DNA from: Woeseiaceae bacterium
Lineage (GTDB): Bacteria > Pseudomonadota > Gammaproteobacteria > Steroidobacterales > Woeseiaceae
Assembly (NCBI GenBank): GCA_029246105.1
Contig: JAQWOA010000019.1
Coordinates: 1 to 64,000 of the forward strand
DNA: 64,000 nt
Direction of reading: 5' to 3'
Below are positions 20,768 through 31,178 of this stretch, piece after piece (position 1 is the stretch's first letter; each line of letters opens with the position of its first letter). The position numbers and the translations under genes are program-made. A model generated the notes under the pieces. The model was given only the letters and a program-made list of their open reading frames with translations. It made no database searches and had not been told where the DNA came from.

Positions 20768-21562
20768 ATGCGTCAGTATCTTGATCTTATGCGTCATGTG
20801 CGGGACAACGGCACTTTTAAGGAAGATCGCACTGGTACTGGTACGGTTAGCGTATTTGGTCATCAAATGCGTTTCGATCTTAGTGAAGGGTTTCCTCTTG
20901 TTACCACTAAGAAGCTTCACCTACGCTCTATTATCCATGAATTGTTATGGTTCTTAATGGGCGATAGCAATGTTAAATATTTGAAAGACCATGGTGTTTC
21001 GATCTGGGATGATTGGGCAGATGAGGATGGCGATCTGGGGCCTGTTTATGGTGTGCAATGGCGTAACTGGCCAACACCTAATGGAGGTTCTGTTGATCAG
21101 ATATCGCAAATAATGCAGCAGCTTCGTGAAACACCACAATCCAGACGCATTATACTAAGTGCATGGAATGTTGGGGAAATTGAGAACATGGCATTGCCGC
21201 CATGCCATTGTTTATTTCAGTTTTATGTTGCTGATGGTAAATTATCCTGCCAGTTGTACCAGAGAAGCTGCGATATTTTTCTCGGCGTACCTTTCAATAT
21301 TGCGTCTTATGCATTGCTCACACATATGCTAGCTCAACAAGCAGATCTTGAAGTTGGTGACTTTGTTTGGACTGGCGGCGACTGCCATCTGTATTCCAAT
21401 CATTTGGAGCAAGCAGATAAACAACTTAACCGCGAGTTGTTAGCTTTACCGCAATTAGTTATTAAACGTAGGCCAGATAGTATTTTTGACTATCAGTATG
21501 AGGATTTTGAGATCATGAATTACGATCCTCATCCACACATCAGAGCTGCGGTTGCGGTTTAA
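20768..21562 (+). CDS. thyA: Thymidylate synthase
   Basis: [52 protein letters not shown]. Confidence 0.97.
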   Translation: MRQYLDLMRHVRDNGTFKEDRTGTGTVSVFGHQMRFDLSEGFPLVTTKKLHLRSIIHELLWFLMGDSNVKYLKDHGVSIWDDWADEDGDLGPVYGVQWRNWPTPNGGSVDQISQIMQQLRETPQSRRIILSAWNVGEIENMALPPCHCLFQFYVADGKLSCQLYQRSCDIFLGVPFNIASYALLTHMLAQQADLEVGDFVWTGGDCHLYSNHLEQADKQLNRELLALPQLVIKRRPDSIFDYQYEDFEIMNYDPHPHIRAAVAV

Positions 21563-21573
21563 TAGGCACATTT

Positions 21574-22071
21574 ATGATTAGCATCATTGTTGCTGTGTCG
21601 ACGAACAATGTGATTGGCGCGCAGGGTAGGCTGCCCTGGAGAATCTCGCATGATTTGAAGCGATTTAAGGCACTAACGATGGGCAAGCCCATCATAATGG
21701 GTCGTTTGACATGGGAGTCTATTGGCAGATCATTGCCGGGGCGTCAGAATATTGTGATTACTCGGCAGTCAAGCTTTGCTGCAGATGGATGCGACGTAGT
21801 TACTTCAGAAGCTGCAGCGATCGCTGCTGCGGGTGATGCTGAGGAGATCATGGTGATCGGTGGCAGCCAGATTTATGATTTATTTCTGCCAAAGGCTAAA
21901 CGACTATATCTGACGCGTGTTCATGCAGATGTAGAAGGCGATGCGTTTTTTCCTGAAGTTGTTGAGGATACGTGGAGGCTTACTAATTTAGAAAAGCATG
22001 CCGCGACTGATGTGAATCAGTTTGCTTTTGAGTTTAGGACTTACGAACGAGTAGATTGTCCATTGACTTGA
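21574..22071 (+). CDS. folA: Dihydrofolate reductase
   Basis: NNVIGAQGRLPWRISHDLKRFKALTMGKPIIMGRLTWESIGRSLPGRQNIVITR; follows thyA. Confidence 0.95.
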   Translation: MISIIVAVSTNNVIGAQGRLPWRISHDLKRFKALTMGKPIIMGRLTWESIGRSLPGRQNIVITRQSSFAADGCDVVTSEAAAIAAAGDAEEIMVIGGSQIYDLFLPKAKRLYLTRVHADVEGDAFFPEVVEDTWRLTNLEKHAATDVNQFAFEFRTYERVDCPLT

Positions 22072-22868
22072 GTTACTTGTGGAATATGGCCATCTAATTT
22101 AACGGCGGTAAGTTGTTGGCCCCAAACGCAACCAGTGTCAACGCTGATGAGGTTTGGTGTCACAATTAAGCCGAGCTGTGACCAGTGTCCAAAGACTATT
22201 CGCGCTTCAGCAGTAGCCCGATCTTTAGCAATATACCAAGGCAGTAGATTTTTTCTTGCGTGTTGCGGCGATCCATTGTATGTGAAATTTAATCGATTGT
22301 TTGTTGTGATCATACGCATACGAGTCAGGCAATTAATTATAAATCGAAGCCTTTCGTAACCATGTGATTTCTCAGACCAGGAAGTTGGAGTATTGCCGTA
22401 CATTTTTTCTAGCAATTTTGGAAAATCACCATTTTGAAGTTCATCTTCAACTTCAGCAGCACATGCCATGGTCTTTTTTACTGACCACATTGGATGAGTT
22501 CCGGCATGAACCATCATCGTATTCAGCTCTCTGTCATAGTGTGCCAGTTTGCGGTGCCTTAGCCACTCACAAAGCTCATCAGCATCAGGTGCATCGAGTA
22601 GATTCTGGAGCGAACCAGAACGCTTTTCAGCTTCAGGAGCACTTGCTCTAAGTGCTAATAGATATAGGTCATGGTTACCCAGCACAGTAATTGCAGATTT
22701 GCCCAGTTCCTTTATATAGCGTAATGTTTTCAGTGACTTAGGGCCTCGATTTACTAGGTCACCGACAAGCCAGATTGTGTCGTGAGGTGGGTCGAATTCC
22801 AATATATCAAGCAGCCGTCGAAGCGGATCATAGCATCCATGAATATCACCGATCGCGTATACTGCCAT
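22041..22868 (-). CDS. apaH: Bis(5'-nucleosyl)-tetraphosphatase, symmetrical
   Basis: YAIGDIHGCYDPLRRLL, WLVGDLVNRGPKSL, TVLGNHDLYLLAL. Confidence 0.95.
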   Translation of the reverse strand: MAVYAIGDIHGCYDPLRRLLDILEFDPPHDTIWLVGDLVNRGPKSLKTLRYIKELGKSAITVLGNHDLYLLALRASAPEAEKRSGSLQNLLDAPDADELCEWLRHRKLAHYDRELNTMMVHAGTHPMWSVKKTMACAAEVEDELQNGDFPKLLEKMYGNTPTSWSEKSHGYERLRFIINCLTRMRMITTNNRLNFTYNGSPQHARKNLLPWYIAKDRATAEARIVFGHWSQLGLIVTPNLISVDTGCVWGQQLTAVKLDGHIPQVTQVNGQSTRS

Positions 22869-22878
22869 GTGGGTTCGC

Positions 22879-23259
22879 TTAATTCAGTAGCCCAGGGACG
22901 GCAAGCGTAAATGGCGCGATAGGCGCGTCAAATGTAATACCGCCGTCCGCTTCCATGCGATATATGCCCTGCATAGCACCGACTGGTGTTTCGAGTATTG
23001 CGCCGCTGGAATAGCGAAATTCTTCACCGGGGTTTAGGTATGGTTGCTCGCCGACGACGCCATCTCCGTCAACTTCTTGTATCTTGCCGTTGGCGTCTGT
23101 GATAATCCAGTGACGACTTATCAGCTGTGCTGCCACATTGCCACTGTTTGATATCGTAATGGTATAAGCGAATACATAGTGATCAGCGCCTGGCTCGGAT
23201 TGATCATCAATATAGCTGGTCGCTACCTGGATTCTGATGTCACATTTAGTTTCTTGCAT
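22879..23259 (-). CDS. apaG: Co2+/Mg2+ efflux protein ApaG
   Basis: 126 aa; YVFAYTITISNSGNVAAQLISRHWIITDANG. Confidence 0.95.
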   Translation of the reverse strand: MQETKCDIRIQVATSYIDDQSEPGADHYVFAYTITISNSGNVAAQLISRHWIITDANGKIQEVDGDGVVGEQPYLNPGEEFRYSSGAILETPVGAMQGIYRMEADGGITFDAPIAPFTLAVPGLLN

Positions 23260-23268
23260 TGCGATATT

Positions 23269-24051
23269 CTAACCGAAGCGACTGGCGAGATGGTTGCTGA
23301 GTTCAATATATTTCAGAATGCTAATTTGCTCGGGTCGCAGCCCAGAATCGATATTAACGGCTTCAAGATCTGCTGCCTCAACGACATCTCTTAGAGAGTT
23401 GCGTATAGTTTTACGACGCTTCATGAATGCGCTGACAACAATTTTTGATAACAACACATCATCTTGAATGTCGAATGTATTTGGTGGCAAAGGACTGAGT
23501 TGAACGACAGCCGATGTGACATTTGGAGGTGGGTCAAAAGCTGACTTATCGACGTTAAATAACGAATCAATATTGAGATGGCAGCCTAGCATGATTCCTA
23601 ATCGACCATAGGCTTTGGTGCCTGGTGTAGCTACCATCCGATCCACAACTTCCTTCTGTAGCATAAAGTGCATATCGATAATGTAGTCTCTGAACTTCAA
23701 TAGATGAAAGAGTAACGGGGTAGAAATATTATAAGGAAGATTTCCAACAATACGGATACCGTCCCCCAGTGTCGAATAATCAAATGACAGCGCATCAGCC
23801 TCATGAATACTCACAGTCAGATTGTCGCGGTATTGATATTTAAGTTTTTTGACAAGATCTCGATCGAGTTCAATGGCATGTAAGTGACCCGCATCGGCAG
23901 CTAACGCAGTGGTAATTGCTCCTCGGCCGGGGCCGATTTCAACTACGATATCTTTTTTCGATGGGCTGATTGAGCGCAAAATCGCGTTGATGGTATCCGG
24001 GTCGATTAAGAAATGTTGACCGAAGCGTTTACGCGAGTGGTAGCTCGGCAT
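23269..24051 (-). CDS. rsmA: 16S rRNA dimethyladenosine transferase
   Basis: RKRFGQHFLIDP, VEIGPGRGAITTAL, IVGNLPYNISTPLLFHLL. Confidence 0.95.
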   Translation of the reverse strand: MPSYHSRKRFGQHFLIDPDTINAILRSISPSKKDIVVEIGPGRGAITTALAADAGHLHAIELDRDLVKKLKYQYRDNLTVSIHEADALSFDYSTLGDGIRIVGNLPYNISTPLLFHLLKFRDYIIDMHFMLQKEVVDRMVATPGTKAYGRLGIMLGCHLNIDSLFNVDKSAFDPPPNVTSAVVQLSPLPPNTFDIQDDVLLSKIVVSAFMKRRKTIRNSLRDVVEAADLEAVNIDSGLRPEQISILKYIELSNHLASRFG

Positions 24052-24953
24052 TAATTAGAAACCATTGTTTTTGCGAGCTTTATTGCGGCGATGAGACTGC
24101 CTGAATCGACCGCGTCAGAATCTGTCAGATCAAAAGCTGTTCCATGATCGACCGAGGTCCGAATAATTGGTAAACCCAAGGTTACGTTAACTGCATGCCC
24201 AAACCCTGCGTATTTCAGTACAGGAAGGCCTTGATCATGATACATGGCTAGAATGGCATCCTTATAACCGGCGGCGGATGTAAATGCGGTGTCTGCCGCT
24301 AATGGTCCACGAACATTTATTCCAGAAGTTGATAGATCTTCAATAACAGGTGCAATGACTTCATTATCTTCTTTGCCTATGTAACCACCTTCACCAGCAT
24401 GCGGGTTGAGGCCACAGACTACGATTTCTGGATTCTCGATTCCAAATTTTGACTTAAGATCTTTATTGAGAACATGTATTACGTCGGCCAATTTTTTTTT
24501 GGTAATATAATCAGGTACATCACGTAATGGTATATGTGTGCTCGCCAAAGCAACCCGAAGGTCGCCAGCAACCAGCAACATAACGGGAAGATCTACACCT
24601 GTCATTTTTGCTAGAAATTCTGTATGACCTGTAAAAGGTATACCTGAACCAGCGATAACACTTTTGGATAGCGGAGCCGTAACCATTCCAGAGAAGCGAC
24701 CATTGAGACAACCCTGAACAGCTAGCTCAAGCCCATCCAAAAGGGTTTTGGCGTTCGCAAAATTAGGCTTTCCAGCTTTCACTGGCGCCGGAAAAGGCAT
24801 ATCGATAACTGTCAAGCCATCATCAAGTAATGATGCGTCACCGACAACAACTATATCAGATAGAAGATCTGTATTAATAAGTGAAGAACAGAGCTTAGGG
24901 CCAATACCTGCTGGCTCTCCAGCGGTAACTACAAGAGGTTTATGTAATGCCAT
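24051..24953 (-). CDS. pdxA: 4-hydroxythreonine-4-phosphate dehydrogenase
   Basis: TAGEPAGIGP, GHTEFLA, GLNPHAGEGGYIGKE, AMYHDQGLPVLKY. Confidence 0.95.
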   Translation of the reverse strand: MALHKPLVVTAGEPAGIGPKLCSSLINTDLLSDIVVVGDASLLDDGLTVIDMPFPAPVKAGKPNFANAKTLLDGLELAVQGCLNGRFSGMVTAPLSKSVIAGSGIPFTGHTEFLAKMTGVDLPVMLLVAGDLRVALASTHIPLRDVPDYITKKKLADVIHVLNKDLKSKFGIENPEIVVCGLNPHAGEGGYIGKEDNEVIAPVIEDLSTSGINVRGPLAADTAFTSAAGYKDAILAMYHDQGLPVLKYAGFGHAVNVTLGLPIIRTSVDHGTAFDLTDSDAVDSGSLIAAIKLAKTMVSN

Positions 24954-24955
24954 AT

Positions 24956-26260
24956 TTAGATACGCGAGTCGACGAAAGCCTCATCTCGCATTCGTTGTAT
25001 CCATAGCAAGGTTTCTTCTTCTTGTTTGCTACTTCTAATGCGGCCAACACAGTTCATTTCTTTTAGTTCTTCAGTATTGTCGTAAACTCGACGATCAAGA
25101 ACCTCAAGAATATGCCAGCCGAATTGCGTACGAAATGGGCCGGTTAATACACCTACTTCGGCTGAATCTGCAGCATCTTTAAACTCAGGAGTGAAATTAG
25201 ATGATTCCTGCCAGTCTAAATCGCCACCAAGGTTTGCAGAGCCCGTATCATCAGAAAGCAACTTAGCCAGATCTCCAAAATCTGCACCATTACCAATTCT
25301 ATTTAGTGCATCATCGAGTTGTTGCTTTGCAGTTGCATCATCAATAATTTCATTTGGTTCGATCAAGATATGTCTAATTTTCGATTGTTTTATTTCACTA
25401 CGTTCAACAGTAGATCGTACATCATCAACTTTAACTATGTGCAGACTATTCGATGTTCTGAATGGTTCAGTAATGTCACCTGCTTTCATATTCTGCAAAA
25501 CGCTGATGAATATCGATGGAACCTGTTGGCCACTTAGCCAGCCCAGAGACCCACCTTCGAGCGCCGTTGATCCATCAGAATGCCGTGCTGCAAGTTCACG
25601 AAAATCAGTGTTGTTTTGCAATTGCGAATATATATCCGTTGCGCTTTGTTCCAAGGCAGAAATACTATTCGATGTAGCCGATTCTGGAATTGATAAAAGT
25701 ATATGTGATAATTGCCAATCAGAATTAACAACTACATTGTTTTCGATGTCCAGCTTGCACTGAGCAATCTCACGTTCTGATACTCGAATATTACGCATCA
25801 CTTCAATGGCTGTTAGCTCCCTGAGAGTTAAATCTTCACGAAGGCCCTGACGAAATTCAGCGTAATCAATACCATCACTAGCAAGTAGCGCTGGCAGCTC
25901 CTCAAAACCTACATCGTTTTGATTAGCAATTTGCTGCACTGCTTCATTTAAGTATTGATCAGAAATCTGTTCAGTAAGACCAATATTCCTTGCACGTTGC
26001 ATTTGAAGTTCACTAATTATTAATCGTTCTAAAATCTGCTCATTAAGCACGTCTTCTGGTGGCAATTGCATGTTTTGATCTGCCGCCTGTAATTTGATTA
26101 GATCCATGGCTTTTTTGAATTGGCTCTTCAGAACAACACCTTCATTAACGATCGCGACGATGCCGTCGAGAAACTCACCATCCTTAGAAAGTTCATCAGC
26201 AACTACTATGGGTGTTGTTATCATTGCCAGCATAACCAGTAAGATATTGATTTTAAACAC
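24956..26260 (-). CDS. surA: Periplasmic chaperone/peptidyl-prolyl isomerase SurA
   Basis: Signal peptide, DGIVAIVNEGVVLKSQ, two parvulin repeats (GGSLGWLSGQQVP, NLGGDLDW). Confidence 0.92.
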   Translation of the reverse strand: MFKINILLVMLAMITTPIVVADELSKDGEFLDGIVAIVNEGVVLKSQFKKAMDLIKLQAADQNMQLPPEDVLNEQILERLIISELQMQRARNIGLTEQISDQYLNEAVQQIANQNDVGFEELPALLASDGIDYAEFRQGLREDLTLRELTAIEVMRNIRVSEREIAQCKLDIENNVVVNSDWQLSHILLSIPESATSNSISALEQSATDIYSQLQNNTDFRELAARHSDGSTALEGGSLGWLSGQQVPSIFISVLQNMKAGDITEPFRTSNSLHIVKVDDVRSTVERSEIKQSKIRHILIEPNEIIDDATAKQQLDDALNRIGNGADFGDLAKLLSDDTGSANLGGDLDWQESSNFTPEFKDAADSAEVGVLTGPFRTQFGWHILEVLDRRVYDNTEELKEMNCVGRIRSSKQEEETLLWIQRMRDEAFVDSRI

Positions 26261-26266
26261 AATCTA

Positions 26267-28468
26267 CTACCTTATATCTGCAGAATAGCCAAGAATACCA
26301 CGTTCGAGGAGTTTGTCAGCTGCTGTGCCAACGCTCGTCATTCCTTTTAATACTAATTGCAAGCCAAAGGATGAATCATGAATTCCATCACGTGTCGAAA
26401 TATGACGTCGAGAAACAATACGTAAGCCCCAACAACAACTTTCATATTCGAGACCAAAAAACTGTTCGAGCACCTCTTGGTCACGAAGTGAGAAGTTGTA
26501 TCGGCCAACAAAATTCCAACGATTCGTTATTGGCCAGGACCATGATAGGTCGCCTTGCTCAAGTGAATCCCTGCGAAAGCGATAGGAGAGATTTAGTACC
26601 TTATTATTAGCGGGCCGGTATTGCAGTCTAGCCTCAGACTTTGTTGTGCCCTCTATACCAGCCCCCCATTGGTGACCAAAGTTGAAATTGACGTTTTTGA
26701 ACAGCTGAATACGAAGTTGGGCTATATAATCAGATGTTTCATTTGATGCCATCGTACGATTAGGTAAATTTACAGTTCGATCACTCAAGTATCGTGTTTG
26801 ACCGATAGTTGCTGACATTAATTCATGACCTGTCGACAGGTCCAATATTCGGGTTGTGATGCCAACACTGATGTGATCAGTATCCCCTATTCGGTCAATA
26901 CCTAAATAACGATTTTTTCGGAAAAGCTGAACGAGATTAATGTCAGGCGTAATCGTATCAAAGATTGGTAGATTGTCCTGATTGCGCTGCGGTATGTGGA
27001 CATAAAGCAATCTTGGCTCAATAGTCTGAATGCGATTTGAATTTTTCATGTTGCGTTCTAAGAATAAGCCAGCATCAAGGCTTGCTATAGGAATTGTACG
27101 TGCCGGGTCAGTTTGACTTCCTGGCAGAGTGTTTTTCAATTCATATCGTGTGTGATCCATTGCAACGGTCGGAGTAATAAACCAGCCTGACCGTTTTATT
27201 GGCAGCTCCAGTTTCGGTGTAGCATTGAATCTCCAACCAGTTACGCCAACATCACGATCAAAATTAACGACCTCACCATCAAGGCCAAAGTGAAATCCAA
27301 GCGGCATGCTCCAATCACCATTGATTAGAATCTGTGGTAACCGCCGGTAAGGTTTCTGATCAGCTACGATAGCATCATCGATTGTTTGATAATCCTGAAC
27401 TTGTCCAAATATTGAAAAGTTTGGTGAGAAGTAGTCGAAACGAATACTTCGGTTTAGATGAGTGATGCTAGAAATACTAAGACTGCCACCTAGATCTTCG
27501 TAGTATTGGCTGTCTGAGACCTCATGTAAGCTTATTTGATTACGCCAACCGTTGCTGAATAAGGTGAGATGTTCGAGGCTGAACTGATGACGTGCCGCAT
27601 TTATGATGCTGTCATCTGGTAGGTAATCAGCAGCAATGATACCTTCGTTTTTCTCCGTCAGGTAGCGAAACTCTGTGGCAAGTTGTACGCCACGATTAGT
27701 TAGTAATCTTGGTGTGATCGTCGCATCATAGTTAGGTGCGATATTCCAATACCAGGGCAAGCGAATCTCGTTACCACTACGACCAGAACTGCCAATTTCT
27801 GGAGTTAATGCGCCTGTTTTACGGGCATCACCAATAGGGAAAGATAAGTATGGTGCATACAGGATTGGGACGCCCTTAAACTTTAATTTCATGCCTTTTG
27901 CGGTACTGACACCTTTTTTTATGTTGAGCTCTATCGATTTGCCTTGTATTAACCAGTCTTCAGAGTCAGTTGGGCAAGTAGTGTACTCAACGCCTTCCAG
28001 TACTAATTTGCCATCATCACTAATCTCGAGGGCATCTGCGGCACCACGTCCATTGTTGGCATTAATCAAGAATTCAGCGCCTTCAAATCTTATGCGTCCG
28101 TTTCCATAAGAGAATTCAGCAGAATCACTTTGAATCTGTGAACCGGGGTCTTCATATTGCACACCACCTTCAAGGTGTAATGCTCCATTTGTAGAGTCAT
28201 ATTTTGCGCTGTCTGCGCCTACAAGTTTCATATCATGTTGAAGTGTTACGCCATCGGACATAGTTGCCAAAGTCGAAGTGCCGAAGGTGGATTCGAAGCG
28301 ACCTGCTTCAAGTTGTATCATTTCTGAATTTTCCAACGGTTTTGCTACCATGAACGAGTCGGCTGAAAGTGGCTTGCCAAATGATGTTTGGCATGATTCA
28401 GGACCAGCTGCGTTCGTTTTTATAGCAGCCAGCAATAGATATGCAGATATCAGTATTTTAGAGGACAA
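26267..28468 (-). CDS. lptD: LPS-assembly protein LptD
   Basis: Position upstream of surA on the same strand; GALHLEGGVQYEDP, YAPYLSFPIGDARKTGALTPEIGSSGRSGNEIRLPWYWNIAPNYDATITPRLLTNRGVQL. Confidence 0.93.
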   Translation of the reverse strand: MSSKILISAYLLLAAIKTNAAGPESCQTSFGKPLSADSFMVAKPLENSEMIQLEAGRFESTFGTSTLATMSDGVTLQHDMKLVGADSAKYDSTNGALHLEGGVQYEDPGSQIQSDSAEFSYGNGRIRFEGAEFLINANNGRGAADALEISDDGKLVLEGVEYTTCPTDSEDWLIQGKSIELNIKKGVSTAKGMKLKFKGVPILYAPYLSFPIGDARKTGALTPEIGSSGRSGNEIRLPWYWNIAPNYDATITPRLLTNRGVQLATEFRYLTEKNEGIIAADYLPDDSIINAARHQFSLEHLTLFSNGWRNQISLHEVSDSQYYEDLGGSLSISSITHLNRSIRFDYFSPNFSIFGQVQDYQTIDDAIVADQKPYRRLPQILINGDWSMPLGFHFGLDGEVVNFDRDVGVTGWRFNATPKLELPIKRSGWFITPTVAMDHTRYELKNTLPGSQTDPARTIPIASLDAGLFLERNMKNSNRIQTIEPRLLYVHIPQRNQDNLPIFDTITPDINLVQLFRKNRYLGIDRIGDTDHISVGITTRILDLSTGHELMSATIGQTRYLSDRTVNLPNRTMASNETSDYIAQLRIQLFKNVNFNFGHQWGAGIEGTTKSEARLQYRPANNKVLNLSYRFRRDSLEQGDLSWSWPITNRWNFVGRYNFSLRDQEVLEQFFGLEYESCCWGLRIVSRRHISTRDGIHDSSFGLQLVLKGMTSVGTAADKLLERGILGYSADIR

Positions 28469-28566
28469 ATCGATTTCGAGTTAGGTTTTGGCCGAAGCAA
28501 TTAGGGCTAGAATGTTAACAGGCATACTTATTTGCTACCTTCGCATAGTTTTATATATGCTTCAAT

Positions 28567-29604
28567 GTGTTACGGAGAGAGCCGATTAGCAAAAAAGATG
28601 CCGCTGCTGACTCTCGTCTGGTCGCGCTTTGCGACTGGATTAGCAAAATCGAACCAATTATTGGCGCCGATTTTGTTCCTGTGTCCGTTGACGCCAGTTT
28701 TCGACGTTATTTTCGATTGAAAACAGAGCACGAAAGTTTCATCGTGATGGATGCGCCACCGCAGGAAGATTGTTTGTCGTTTGTTTTAGTAGCTAAGTAT
28801 TTTGAAGCAATGCAACTCAATGTGCCGCATGTTATCGAGTCTGATATTGAAAACGGTTTTTTACTGCTTTCAGACTTGGGTAGTGAACAATATTTTGATG
28901 TTTTAAAAAAAAATCCCAGCAAAGTTGACGCTCTTTATTCTGATGCAATAGACGCATTGCTATTGATGCAGCATCGCGGTGATGTATATAAGAGTAGTTT
29001 ACCGCCATACAATAGTGAATTACTGCGCCTTGAACTTTCATTATTTCGAGACTGGTTATGTGGAGTGCATTTGAATCTTGAATTTAGTGATTCTGATGAG
29101 AATAAATGGCAGGCTTGTTGCGATTTTCTCATTGATAATGCCTTGCAGCAAAAGAAGGTATTCGTGCACCGCGATTACCATTCTCGAAATCTTATGGTTA
29201 TGGGCGATAATAATCCTGGTATTTTAGATTTTCAGGATGCAGTGGTGGGGCCATTTACTTACGATTTGGTTAGCCTTTTAAAAGACTGCTATATCCGTTG
29301 GCCTACAGATCAGGTTCGTCAGTGGGCACTATATTTTTATGAAAAACTTGATGAAGCTATGCGCAGGCAGATGAGTGAACAGCAATTTCTTACCAATTTC
29401 GAATTGATGGGTGTGCAGCGACATCTAAAGGCCGTTGGGATTTTTTGTCGCTTGAATCATCGTGATGATAAGCCGATCTATTTAGGCAATATTCTTTATA
29501 CACTCAATTATGTTGTTGAGGTCACTCCTCATTATCCAGAGTTGGATTTTATCTCAGAGTTAATAACAGAAAAAATCATACCAATCTGGGATTCTGTAAA
29601 ATGA
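28567..29604 (+). CDS. amgK: Aminoglycoside phosphotransferase-family sugar kinase (AmgK-like)
   Basis: DASFRRYFR, VFVHRDYHSRNLMV, GILDFQDAVVGPFTYDLVSLLKDCY; paired with murU-like gene. GTG start. Confidence 0.82.
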   Translation: MLRREPISKKDAAADSRLVALCDWISKIEPIIGADFVPVSVDASFRRYFRLKTEHESFIVMDAPPQEDCLSFVLVAKYFEAMQLNVPHVIESDIENGFLLLSDLGSEQYFDVLKKNPSKVDALYSDAIDALLLMQHRGDVYKSSLPPYNSELLRLELSLFRDWLCGVHLNLEFSDSDENKWQACCDFLIDNALQQKKVFVHRDYHSRNLMVMGDNNPGILDFQDAVVGPFTYDLVSLLKDCYIRWPTDQVRQWALYFYEKLDEAMRRQMSEQQFLTNFELMGVQRHLKAVGIFCRLNHRDDKPIYLGNILYTLNYVVEVTPHYPELDFISELITEKIIPIWDSVK

Positions 29605-30248
29605 AGGCCATGATTCTTGCAGCTGGGCGAGGCAAGCGATTACGTCCACTAACCGATTCAATACCAAAAGCCCTCATTGAAGTTCATGGGCAAAGTTTAC
29701 TTGAACGACATCTCGTTAAAATTCGTGATGCAGGGATAAGTGATGTTGTAATTAACCTTGGCTGGAAAGGTAAGCAAATTCAAGATAGATTGGGTTCGGG
29801 ATCAAGGTTTGGATTGAATATCGAGTTCAGTGATGAAGGAGATAATGTCCTTGAAACTGGTGGTGGAGTGTTCAATGCTTTACACCTTCTAGGTGATGAT
29901 ACGTTTCTGGTTATTAATGCCGATATTTTTTCAGACATGCCCATACCAAAAAACAACTTGCCTGAATTTTGTCTGGGCCATTTGGTTCTTGTGCCATCTC
30001 CTGCCTATTGTGATAGTGGCGATTTTGAGCTTGTTGAAGGAAAAGTTCAGAATGGAAAATTTCCCAAACTGACTTTCAGTGGTGTGGCTCAATACCGCGC
30101 TGAGTTTTTTAATGGATGTAATCAGGGTAGATTTTCAATTGTTCCACTTTTACGCAAATTTGCTGATGCTGGTAAATTGAATGGATCTCTTTATGAGGGT
30201 TTTTGGGCTGATGTTGGCACTCCCGAACGTCTCGCTATTTTCAAGTAA
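29601..30248 (+). CDS. murU: N-acetylmuramate-1-phosphate uridylyltransferase (MurU-like nucleotidyltransferase)
   Basis: MKAMILAAGRGKRLRPLTDSIPKALIEVHGQSLLERHL; DVGTPERL. Confidence 0.82.
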   Translation: MKAMILAAGRGKRLRPLTDSIPKALIEVHGQSLLERHLVKIRDAGISDVVINLGWKGKQIQDRLGSGSRFGLNIEFSDEGDNVLETGGGVFNALHLLGDDTFLVINADIFSDMPIPKNNLPEFCLGHLVLVPSPAYCDSGDFELVEGKVQNGKFPKLTFSGVAQYRAEFFNGCNQGRFSIVPLLRKFADAGKLNGSLYEGFWADVGTPERLAIFK

Positions 30249-30311
30249 TGCAAATTGATAAGACATTTGACGCTAGCAATATTTTATTTTGTTAGATCTG
30301 CTTTGATCGAT

Positions 30312-30917
30312 TTAACTAAAATGCATGTTATTTAGGAGGTACGGCAAAAATTCATCAGCAGTATTTTCCAAGCTTAAGTTGACGCCCAGTCGTTGTAGGT
30401 CAGTCACTTGTAGCTCGGTGTAGCCACAAGTGTTGATTCGAGTGAACGGCTCAAGATCGATGGCAACATTAAGAGCCATACCATGAAAACTTGAACCATG
30501 GCGGACTCTTAATCCTATACTAGCTAATTTTTTATTATTGACATACACGCCTGGGGCATCCCGTCGAGCTATTGCTTTAATATTATAATTATTCGCGAAA
30601 TCAATAACGCTCTGTTCGAGTGAGGTCACTAAACTACGAACTCCTATATTTGAGCGTCGTAAATCAATTAGTGGATAAATCATCAATTGACCAGGGCCGT
30701 GAAATGTTACTTGCCCCCCACGATCAGTCTGTACTACTGGAATATCTCCTGGTGCCAGCAAATGCTTTTCATTAGCATTTAGCCCCATTGTAAAAACCGG
30801 CGGGTGTTCTACAAACCAGATTCTATCGGGAGTTTTGTTGTTGCGATTATTTGTAAATTCCTGCATTTCATGCCAAAGAGGTATGTACTCCTGCCGGCCT
30901 CGAAAAATAGATTTCAT
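30312..30917 (-). CDS. lipB: Octanoyltransferase LipB
   Basis: DRGGQVTFHGPGQLMIYPLIDL, PGVYVNNKKLASIGLRVR, GMALNVAIDLEPF. Confidence 0.95.
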   Translation of the reverse strand: MKSIFRGRQEYIPLWHEMQEFTNNRNNKTPDRIWFVEHPPVFTMGLNANEKHLLAPGDIPVVQTDRGGQVTFHGPGQLMIYPLIDLRRSNIGVRSLVTSLEQSVIDFANNYNIKAIARRDAPGVYVNNKKLASIGLRVRHGSSFHGMALNVAIDLEPFTRINTCGYTELQVTDLQRLGVNLSLENTADEFLPYLLNNMHFS

Positions 30918-31177
30918 AGCGCTATCAAAACGTCATCGTGCCCCGAGGCGTCACGATAAATATCGTCAAGTTGCTGCTGGCTTTTGGCTATTATTGTGAT
31001 TGTTACTGAGACGAAATTAGCATTGCTACTTAAATTAACTTCTATAGCATCGTCGGTAATTGGCCCTACATGACTTTCGATAAGATTCTTTGCAGCAATA
31101 CGAAAGTTTGGTGTATCTCGCCCCATCATTTTAATAGGAAATTTGCATGGAAATTCGATTAAAGGCTCTTCAACCAT
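30914..31177 (-). CDS. ybeD: DUF493 family protein YbeD
   Basis: 87 aa between dacA and lipB; FPCKFPIKMMG...SNANFVSVTITIIAKSQQQLDDIYRD. Confidence 0.88.
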   Translation of the reverse strand: MVEEPLIEFPCKFPIKMMGRDTPNFRIAAKNLIESHVGPITDDAIEVNLSSNANFVSVTITIIAKSQQQLDDIYRDASGHDDVLIAL

Positions 31178-31178
31178 A

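Noticed and set aside
25191-25763. 190-aa plus-strand ORF antisense to surA
   Set aside because: Lies inside surA; Ser/Cys-rich antisense artefact.
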